Assembly (NCBI GenBank): GCA_045599365.1
Contig: JAZRVS010000033.1
Span: 1-5,034 of the forward strand
Reading direction: 5' to 3'
DNA: 5,034 bases
DNA from: UBA1715 sp045599365
GTDB lineage: Bacteria > Bacteroidota > Bacteroidia > Bacteroidales > UBA1715
Shown in pieces: positions 1 through 4,420 of the stretch (its first letter is position 1; every line of letters starts with the position of its first letter). The position numbers and the translations under genes are program-made. The notes beneath the pieces are model-generated. The model was not told the origin of the DNA and did no database searches. It saw only the letters and a list, made by a program, of their open reading frames with translations.

Positions 1-150
1 TATTACAAAGTTTAAATCACCAATGTTTATCTCAAACTGTGGAGCAACAGTAAGTGCAGTATGTGGAGCATTAGCATTAAATGCAACCAATGATGCACAT
101 GAAGTTAACATCACAGAACCGAAAAAAACAAAAGGCAAAAATGTTTTCAT
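1..150 (-). CDS. N-terminus of a small lipoprotein, function unknown (cut by window edge)
   Basis: The reverse strand reads 50 codons from an ATG at 150 and stays open to the window edge, so only the N-terminus is visible. It begins MKTFLPFVFFGSVMLTSC. One lysine is followed by a hydrophobic stretch (about residues 4-14) and a lipobox L15-T16-S17-C18, which is a clear type II signal peptide. Cys18 would be lipidated and become the mature N-terminus. The residues after Cys18 (ASLVAF) include no acidic cluster, so the Bacteroidota surface-export signal is not obvious and a periplasm-facing anchor is the simpler guess. The mature part seen (about 32 residues, rich in Ala, Asn and Thr) matches no family I can name with confidence. 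The start is supported by GGAGGA at 158-163, seven bases upstream of the ATG, which is an unusually good ribosome binding site for this phylum. The gene is transcribed divergently from proS. Confidence 0.72.
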   Translation of the reverse strand, partial: MKTFLPFVFFGSVMLTSCASLVAFNANAPHTALTVAPQFEINIGDLNFVI

Positions 151-157
151 TGTTAAA

Positions 158-163
158 TCCTCC
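158..163 (-). promoter_or_regulatory. Strong Shine-Dalgarno site of the lipoprotein gene
   Basis: The reverse strand reads GGAGGA, with seven bases between it and the ATG at 148-150. This decides the start of the lipoprotein gene. proS, tig, tsaB and the DUF2851 gene have no comparable site, which is the usual state in Bacteroidota. Confidence 0.6.
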
Positions 164-182
164 GAATGGTTAAAAGTATCAA

Positions 183-190
183 TATTTTTG
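183..190 (+). promoter_or_regulatory. Possible -7 box of the proS promoter
   Basis: TATTTTTG fits the Bacteroidota -7 consensus TAnnTTTG and would start transcription near 196, giving proS a leader of about 50 bases. No TTG or TTTG lies at the expected 19-21 base distance upstream, so the call rests on one box in A/T-rich DNA. Confidence 0.3.
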
Positions 191-239
191 TTTTCTTTGT
201 ATAAAAATTTAAGTTCTTTTTTAGAAGCAATTATCATAC

Positions 240-247
240 CAAAGTTA
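240..247 (-). promoter_or_regulatory. Possible -7 box for the divergent lipoprotein gene
   Basis: The reverse strand reads TAACTTTG, a full match to TAnnTTTG, overlapping the first base of the proS start codon. It would give the lipoprotein gene a leader of about 85 bases. No -33 partner is visible inside the proS coding region. A closer but imperfect alternative, TACTTTTA, lies at 171-178 on the same strand. Neither is firm. Confidence 0.2.
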
Positions 248-1719
248 TGTCAAAATTAACTAGTCGTAAAGAAAATTATTCTCAGTGGTACAACGAATTG
301 GTTGTTGCCGCAGATTTGGCTGAAACTTCAGCCGTTCGTGGATGTATGGTTATTAAACCGTATGGTTATGCAATTTGGGAAAAAATGCATAATGAATTAG
401 ATTCAATGTTCAAGGCTACGGGTCACGTAAATGCCTATTTTCCGCTTTTCATACCAAAATCTTTTTTTAGTAAGGAAGCAAGTCACGTTGAAGGATTTGC
501 GAAGGAATGTGCAGTTGTAACCCATTATCGTTTAAAAAATGACCCCAATGGCAAAGGCGTTGTGGTTGATCCAGAAGCAAAACTAGAAGAAGAATTAATT
601 GTTCGCCCGACTTCAGAAACAATCATTTGGAACACCTATAAAAAATGGATTCACTCATACCGAGATCTCCCTATTCTTTGCAATCAATGGGCAAATGTTG
701 TTCGTTGGGAAATGAGAACGCGTTTATTCCTTCGTACAGCAGAATTTTTGTGGCAAGAAGGACACACTGCTCACGCAACTGCACAAGAAGCACGCGAAGA
801 AGCAGAAAAAATGATTAACGTATATGGTGAATTTGCCGAAAATTTCTTAGCTATTCCTGTTATCAAAGGTGTGAAATCTGCGAATGAACGTTTTGCTGGG
901 GCGCTTGACACTTACACAATTGAAGCTTTAATGCAAGATGGAAAAGCCTTACAATCTGGAACTTCGCATTTTTTGGGACAAAATTTTGCAAAAGCATTTG
1001 ACGTTACATTTACTAACAAAGAAGGCGTTTCTGACTACGTTTGGGCAACTTCTTGGGGAGTTTCAACACGTTTAATGGGTGCTTTGATTATGACACACTC
1101 CGATGACAATGGTTTGGTTCTTCCTCCAAAATTGGCTCCAATACAAGTTGTTATTGTTCCAATCTACAAAAATGACGAACAACTTGTAGCAATTCGCGAA
1201 AAAGCAATGCTTGTAAAACAAGCACTTGAAAAACGTGGTATTTCAGTAAAATTCGATGACGATGACACACAAAAACCTGGTTGGAAATTTGCTGAATATG
1301 AATTAAAAGGTGTGCCTGTTCGTTTAGCTATGGGTGCTCGCGACCTTGAAAACGGAACAATAGAAGTTGCTCGTCGCGATACACTTACAAAAGAAACTGT
1401 TCCATTTGACGGTATTGACACCTACGTTGAACAATTACTTGCCGACATTCAAAAGAACCTATTTGAGAAGGCCAAAGCGTTCCGTACAGAACATACTTAC
1501 AAAGTTGACACTTACGAAGAATTCAAAGAACGTACTAAAAATTGTGATGGGTTTATTCTTGCACATTGGGACGGGACAACCGAAACAGAAGAAAAAATCA
1601 AAGAAGAAACCAAAGCAACTGTTCGTTGTATTCCATTTGACGCACCAGACGAAGAAGGAACTTGTATTTATTCAGGTAAGCCATCACACAAACGTGCGTT
1701 GTTTGCAATAGCATACTAG
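247..1719 (+). CDS. proS: Proline--tRNA ligase, archaeal/eukaryote-like (type 3)
   Basis: This cytoplasmic class II aminoacyl-tRNA synthetase joins proline to tRNA-Pro using ATP. The 490 residues are full length for the short form, which lacks the editing insertion of the E. coli type. Visible landmarks are the RPTSETIIW loop (120-128) for proline and ATP binding; class II motif 2 around WEMRTRLFLRTAEFLWQEGH (154-173); and motif 3 GVSTRLMGALIMTHSDDNGL (271-290), with its ATP-binding arginine. The anticodon-binding domain starts near VVIVPIY (301-307). The C-terminal domain ends with a tyrosine, as known for this subgroup, where the terminal Tyr reaches the active site. That domain normally holds a four-cysteine zinc site. 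Here the first pair is replaced (WDGTTETE at 441-448) and the second is reduced to one Cys (C473). ATG 247 is the first start after an in-frame stop at 202-204, and it has no Shine-Dalgarno site. A terminator follows 23 bases after the stop codon, so the gene appears monocistronic. Confidence 0.97.
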   Translation: MSKLTSRKENYSQWYNELVVAADLAETSAVRGCMVIKPYGYAIWEKMHNELDSMFKATGHVNAYFPLFIPKSFFSKEASHVEGFAKECAVVTHYRLKNDPNGKGVVVDPEAKLEEELIVRPTSETIIWNTYKKWIHSYRDLPILCNQWANVVRWEMRTRLFLRTAEFLWQEGHTAHATAQEAREEAEKMINVYGEFAENFLAIPVIKGVKSANERFAGALDTYTIEALMQDGKALQSGTSHFLGQNFAKAFDVTFTNKEGVSDYVWATSWGVSTRLMGALIMTHSDDNGLVLPPKLAPIQVVIVPIYKNDEQLVAIREKAMLVKQALEKRGISVKFDDDDTQKPGWKFAEYELKGVPVRLAMGARDLENGTIEVARRDTLTKETVPFDGIDTYVEQLLADIQKNLFEKAKAFRTEHTYKVDTYEEFKERTKNCDGFILAHWDGTTETEEKIKEETKATVRCIPFDAPDEEGTCIYSGKPSHKRALFAIAY

Positions 1720-1742
1720 CATTACGATATTGAAAGTTCGGT

Positions 1743-1772
1743 AGAGATGCGATTCATCGCGTCTCTTTTTTT
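1743..1772 (+). terminator. Intrinsic terminator of proS, built on a GC-rich palindrome
   Basis: AGAGATGCGA (1743-1752) pairs with TCGCGTCTCT (1757-1766) through ten pairs, one of them G-U, around the loop TTCA. A run of seven T follows (1766-1772). It lies 23 bases after the proS stop, as expected for a rho-independent terminator. The stem is much more GC-rich than its surroundings and looks like a dispersed palindrome. Confidence 0.85.
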
Positions 1773-1802
1773 GTAATGATATACATCTTGGCAGTAATTT
1801 AG

Positions 1803-1897
1803 TTGTCAGTTACTGGCTGTCAGTTATCAGACGAATCTCTTTGTGTAACCAACTTACCATTATGAAAATCAAACTGACTACTGACACCTGATGACAA
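1803..1897. repeat. Two heptad-periodic tracts in inverted orientation
   Basis: The left tract (1803-1830) carries GTCAGTT at 1805-1811 and again at 1819-1825, exactly 14 bases apart. The right tract shows three consecutive 7-base units, CTGACTA, CTGACAC and CTGATGA (1874-1894). The right tract is close to the reverse complement of the left: the inner 14 bases (1817-1830) match the complementary strand of 1874-1887 at 11 positions. Transcribed, they could form an imperfect hairpin with a loop of about 43 bases. No coding potential was seen in the convergent gap 1720-1998 beyond these tracts and the two terminators. Confidence 0.5.
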
Positions 1898-1947
1898 AAT
1901 GATTGTATTGCCAACTTGTATATTGTTTCCTTTTTAATTCTACAAAT

Positions 1948-1980
1948 AAAAAGGCTATCCCACTTCGGAATAGCCTTTTT
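1948..1980 (-). terminator. Terminator of tig, symmetrical enough to work in both directions
   Basis: AAAAAGGCTAT (1948-1958) is the exact reverse complement of ATAGCCTTTTT (1970-1980). The stem continues with CC/GG after one mismatch and closes on a short loop. On the reverse strand it starts 18 bases after the tig stop codon and ends in T5. The A tract on the other arm gives the forward strand a T5 as well, so it can also back up the proS terminator. Confidence 0.85.
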
Positions 1981-1998
1981 CAATACATCTATAACTGA

Positions 1999-3336
1999 TT
2001 ATTTTCCTTCAGCCAAATTATTAAACTCATCAAGAGAAACTTCTTGCTCATTCAATTTGATTGTTTCTTTGAAGTAAGCAATTAATTTCTTGCTCTCTTC
2101 CATTTCATAAAGACGATTAACTTCATCTTGTTTCTTCAAAATTTCTTGACTCCATTGCTCAATCATTTTATCATCAGCAGAACCTAATCCATATTGAGCC
2201 AATTGGAAACGAGTATATTCTTTTGCTGCTTCTTTTATTTCGTCTGGAGAAACCTTTATATTATTATCTTTTACGAATTTACCGCTGATCAATTGCCAAC
2301 GCAAATCCTCCATAAACAACGGAAATTCAGTTTCAATTTGTTCTGGAGTAATTTTTTCGTTTTCTTTATTTGCTTCTATCAACCAACGTTTCAAAAATTC
2401 CTCAGGCAATTCAATTTTATTAGCATCAAGCAATTTTTTCTTAAAATCAGCCAAGAATTTAAAATCGCTATTTACTACAAAATTTGCTTCCATTTCTGAT
2501 TTGATACGATTTTTGAATTCTTCTGCAGTTTTAACAACGTCTTTGCCATATACTTTATCAAACAAATCTTGATTTACGTCAGCACGAGTATATCGTTTGA
2601 TTGCTTCCAAAGTCAATTCATAATCGGACTCCATTGCTGCAGTATTTTCAACTTTAGCACCTGTGAATAATTTTGTTTCTTCTTCGTCCTCAAATGCTTT
2701 TTTCGGGTTGAAAACCACAACATCACCTTTCTTCGCAGCTTTGAATTTTGCCAATTCCTCTTCATTCTTCATACGAGTAAGAAGCATAGAGCCACGTTCA
2801 GTACAAGTTTCAGCGCCAACACATTTCAAAGAACCTGCGACAAATTCTGTTCCCTCAATAGTATCAACATCTTCTTGCTTGCCGAAACGATCACAAAATC
2901 CATCAATTCTATCGTTAATCATTTTGTCATCAACAACGATTTTATAGTAATCAGCTTTGTTTTTCTTAGAAAGTTCAACATTAATTTCAGGAGCTTCTGC
3001 AATATCAAAACGGAATTCAAAATCAGTGTCCTTATCCCAATTAATAGATTTTTGTTCTGCATTTGCAAGAGGTTCGCCCAAAATGTGAAGTTTGTTTTCT
3101 TTGAAATAATTTTGCATAGCATCTTGAACCAACTTATTAACTTCTTCAACAGTTGCATACGTTCCATACATTTGTTTAATCATTCCCATTGGAACTGTTC
3201 CTGGGCGGAAACCTTTGATAGAAGCCTTTTTGCGATAATTTTTCAAGACATCATTTACTTTTTCTGCGTAATCGGCTTGTGCAACTTGCACCGTAAGAAC
3301 CGACACCAAACCTTCACCTTGTTTTGTTACGTTCAT
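1999..3336 (-). CDS. tig: Trigger factor, ribosome-associated chaperone
   Basis: Trigger factor docks beside the ribosomal exit tunnel and shields emerging nascent chains. This copy has 445 residues, near the usual family length. The N-terminal ribosome-binding domain (about 1-115) carries the signature loop GFRPGTVPMGMIKQMYG (42-58), matching the GFRxGxxP motif that contacts the ribosome. The middle segment (about 130-245) lies where an FKBP-type prolyl isomerase domain sits, but I see none of the usual landmarks (FEGG, IPGFE-like loops), so isomerase activity is doubtful. The helical C-terminal arms (about 250-445) are recognisable by position and charge, for instance ELPEEFLKRWL (309-319). 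The ATG at 3336 is preceded by A/T-rich sequence without a Shine-Dalgarno site. tRNA-Leu lies upstream on the same strand with a terminator-like hairpin between them, and a strong terminator follows the stop. Confidence 0.95.
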   Translation of the reverse strand: MNVTKQGEGLVSVLTVQVAQADYAEKVNDVLKNYRKKASIKGFRPGTVPMGMIKQMYGTYATVEEVNKLVQDAMQNYFKENKLHILGEPLANAEQKSINWDKDTDFEFRFDIAEAPEINVELSKKNKADYYKIVVDDKMINDRIDGFCDRFGKQEDVDTIEGTEFVAGSLKCVGAETCTERGSMLLTRMKNEEELAKFKAAKKGDVVVFNPKKAFEDEEETKLFTGAKVENTAAMESDYELTLEAIKRYTRADVNQDLFDKVYGKDVVKTAEEFKNRIKSEMEANFVVNSDFKFLADFKKKLLDANKIELPEEFLKRWLIEANKENEKITPEQIETEFPLFMEDLRWQLISGKFVKDNNIKVSPDEIKEAAKEYTRFQLAQYGLGSADDKMIEQWSQEILKKQDEVNRLYEMEESKKLIAYFKETIKLNEQEVSLDEFNNLAEGK

Positions 3337-3359
3337 TGTACAATAATTAAGTATTTAAT

Positions 3360-3384
3360 AAAAAAACCGCTAACGAGAGCGGTT
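3360..3384 (-). terminator. Terminator-like hairpin between tRNA-Leu and tig
   Basis: On the reverse strand AACCGCT and AGCGGTT form a perfect seven-pair stem (3378-3384 with 3365-3371) around a six-base loop, followed by a run of T (complement of 3360-3366). It starts seven bases past the tRNA 3' end, so it should end the tRNA transcript. It also lies only 23 bases upstream of the tig start codon, so read-through may matter for tig. Confidence 0.8.
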
Positions 3385-3390
3385 CATTTG

Positions 3391-3472
3391 TGCGGATAGG
3401 GGGACTCGAACCCACAAGCCTCTCGGCACCAGATCCTAAGTCTGGCGTGTCTACCAATTTCACCATATCCGC
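3391..3472 (-). tRNA. tRNA-Leu, anticodon UAG
   Basis: The 82-base gene folds as a class II tRNA. The acceptor arms are GCGGATA and TATCCGC with discriminator A. The D arm is GTG/CAC with loop AAATTGGTAGA. The anticodon stem is CCAGA/TCTGG around CTTAGGA, giving anticodon TAG (complement of 3436-3438). The long variable arm has stem GCC/GGC and loop GAGA, as expected for leucine, and the T loop is TTCGAGT. Anticodon UAG reads CUA and, by wobble, other CUN leucine codons. The 3' CCA is not encoded (CAA follows the discriminator). The T stem GTGGG/CCCCC has a U-C mismatch at its second pair (50-64). The gene has its own promoter just upstream. Confidence 0.96.
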
Positions 3473-3482
3473 TTAGGTGACG

Positions 3483-3511
3483 CAAAAGTAGAAATTTTTT
3501 TTGAAATACAA
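3483..3511 (-). promoter_or_regulatory. Promoter of tRNA-Leu
   Basis: On the reverse strand TACTTTTG (complement of 3483-3490) matches the Bacteroidota -7 consensus TAnnTTTG, and TTG (complement of 3509-3511) lies 18 bases upstream as the -33 element, slightly closer than the usual 19-21. Transcription would start a few bases before the tRNA 5' end at 3472. A-tracts on this strand lie upstream and could act like an UP element. Confidence 0.65.
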
Positions 3512-3549
3512 TTCTTTTAGTATTTTTTTTACAACTTTTTTCTTTTCCC

Positions 3550-3580
3550 TTTGTAAATATTGATATTAACCATACCTTTG
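3550..3580 (+). promoter_or_regulatory. Promoter of the tsaB operon
   Basis: TTTG (3550-3553) and TACCTTTG (3573-3580) match both Bacteroidota promoter boxes exactly, with a 19-base spacer. The expected start is near 3586, which leaves about 80 bases of leader before tsaB, enough to include the short ORF at 3603. This is the best promoter match in the window. It faces away from the tRNA-Leu promoter. Confidence 0.7.
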
Positions 3581-3602
3581 CAAGCGTAAAAAATAAATAA
3601 TT

Positions 3603-3671
3603 ATGTATGATTCTCGTATTTTTAACAAATGTATCAATGCGAAAATTGTAGTTAACCAATCAAAGAAATGA
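3603..3671 (+). CDS. Possible 22-codon leader ORF overlapping the tsaB start
   Basis: An ATG about 17 bases after the predicted transcription start opens a 22-codon frame beginning MYDSRIFNKC and ending in Lys-Lys. Its TGA stop (3669-3671) overlaps the tsaB ATG (3668-3670) as ATGA, the arrangement typical of translational coupling. The region before its ATG is A-rich, which suits initiation in this phylum. There is no run of a single amino acid as in classic attenuator peptides, and no resemblance to a protein I know. In A/T-rich DNA a frame this short can occur by chance, so conservation is needed to call it a gene. Confidence 0.3.
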   Translation: MYDSRIFNKCINAKIVVNQSKK

Positions 3672-4360
3672 AACGAATTATCAGTATTGAAACGGCAACA
3701 TCGATTTGTTCGGTCGCACTTCACGAAAATGATGTATGTGTTGCTTTGAAAGAAATAAAAGAACCCAATGCTCATTCTGAAAAATTAACACTTCTCATTG
3801 AGGAATTACTTCAACAAAAAGATTTGAAAATATCTGATTGTAATGCAATTGCGATTTCAAAAGGACCAGGTTCATACACAGGATTGCGAATTGGCACTTC
3901 TGTTGCCAAAGGATTGTGCTATGCATGCGCTATTCCACTTATCGTAGTTGACACCTTGCAAGCGATTGCACTTGCATGCAAAAACGCCATCAATGACAAC
4001 AATCCAAACAATATATACATGCCTATGATTGATGCGCGACGTATGGAAGTATATACATCATTGTGGGATTGCAATTTACAAAATATACAAGAAACCAATG
4101 CTTTGGTTGTAACATACGAAGCCAAAGCTTCTTTTGAACCGACAAAACACTATTTCTTGTGTGGTGATGGAAGCAATAAATGTAAAGAAACGCTTGAAAG
4201 TCAAAATATTACATTTGTAGAAAACATACAGGCAACTGCCAAAACAATTGGAGATATCGCATCGCAACTCTATGACAAACATGAATTTGCTGATGTAGCA
4301 TATTTTGAACCATTTTACCTAAAGGAATTTCAAGCAGCAATGCCAAAGAAACTACTATAA
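3668..4360 (+). CDS. tsaB: TsaB, subunit of the tRNA t6A37 modification complex
   Basis: TsaB works with TsaD and TsaE in the cytoplasm to transfer the threonylcarbamoyl group made by TsaC onto A37 of ANN-decoding tRNAs. TsaB has no catalytic site of its own and acts as the dimer partner and scaffold for TsaD. The 230 residues are a normal length. The N-terminal ASKHA-fold start MKRIISIETATSICSVAL (1-18) is typical, followed by HSEKL (36-40). The family signature GPGSYTGLRIGTSVAKGL (66-83) is intact, and DARRMEVY (122-129) and EPFYLKEFQ (214-222) also fit the family. The metal-binding histidine pair of TsaD is absent, as expected. The ATG at 3668 is the first possible start, since an in-frame TAA lies at 3653-3655. 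The gene follows a strong promoter, and no terminator separates it from the DUF2851 gene 59 bases downstream, so the two are probably co-transcribed. Confidence 0.93.
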   Translation: MKRIISIETATSICSVALHENDVCVALKEIKEPNAHSEKLTLLIEELLQQKDLKISDCNAIAISKGPGSYTGLRIGTSVAKGLCYACAIPLIVVDTLQAIALACKNAINDNNPNNIYMPMIDARRMEVYTSLWDCNLQNIQETNALVVTYEAKASFEPTKHYFLCGDGSNKCKETLESQNITFVENIQATAKTIGDIASQLYDKHEFADVAYFEPFYLKEFQAAMPKKLL

Positions 4361-4420
4361 GAGTTAAGAGTTATTTCTTAAAATAGTAAACACCAATCGC
4401 TAACCACTAAACACTAATTA
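4359..4420. repeat. Short 7-base-periodic repeats between tsaB and the DUF2851 gene
   Basis: AAGAGTT occurs twice in tandem at 4359-4372, overlapping the tsaB stop. Three consecutive 7-base units, CTAACCA, CTAAACA and CTAATTA, fill 4400-4420, and the last one supplies the A of the next gene's ATG. The second set resembles the units in the proS-tig gap (CTRA start, same period). Too short to be a classic tandem array. Confidence 0.45.

Noticed and set aside
23..259. 78-codon forward open frame at the left edge
   Set aside because: It lies antisense to the lipoprotein signal peptide, crosses the divergent gap and overlaps the proS start. The reverse-strand reading has a lipobox and a ribosome binding site, so that one is taken as real.
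1164..1711. Open frames of 85 codons (reverse, 1164-1421) and 114 codons (forward, 1367-1711) inside proS
   Set aside because: Both overlap conserved ProRS coding sequence in another frame and have low-complexity, Lys/Leu- or Ser-rich translations.
2194..3399. Forward frames of 101, 94 and 174 codons opposite tig, and an 82-codon reverse frame within it
   Set aside because: The tig frame carries a clear family signature over this span. The others are Phe/Ile/Ser- or Leu/Lys-rich shadows, and the longest also runs through the hairpin upstream of tig.
3384..3659. 91-codon reverse frame ending in a YGEIGRHARLRIW-like peptide
   Set aside because: This peptide is the translation of the tRNA-Leu gene, a common false protein call.
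3919..4282. Two 68-codon reverse frames opposite tsaB
   Set aside because: Both are antisense shadows of a well-conserved TsaB frame.
4364..4381. Hairpin TTAAGA / TCTTAA after tsaB as a terminator
   Set aside because: Six A/T-rich pairs with a six-base loop and no following T-run are too weak. Co-transcription with the next gene is more likely.
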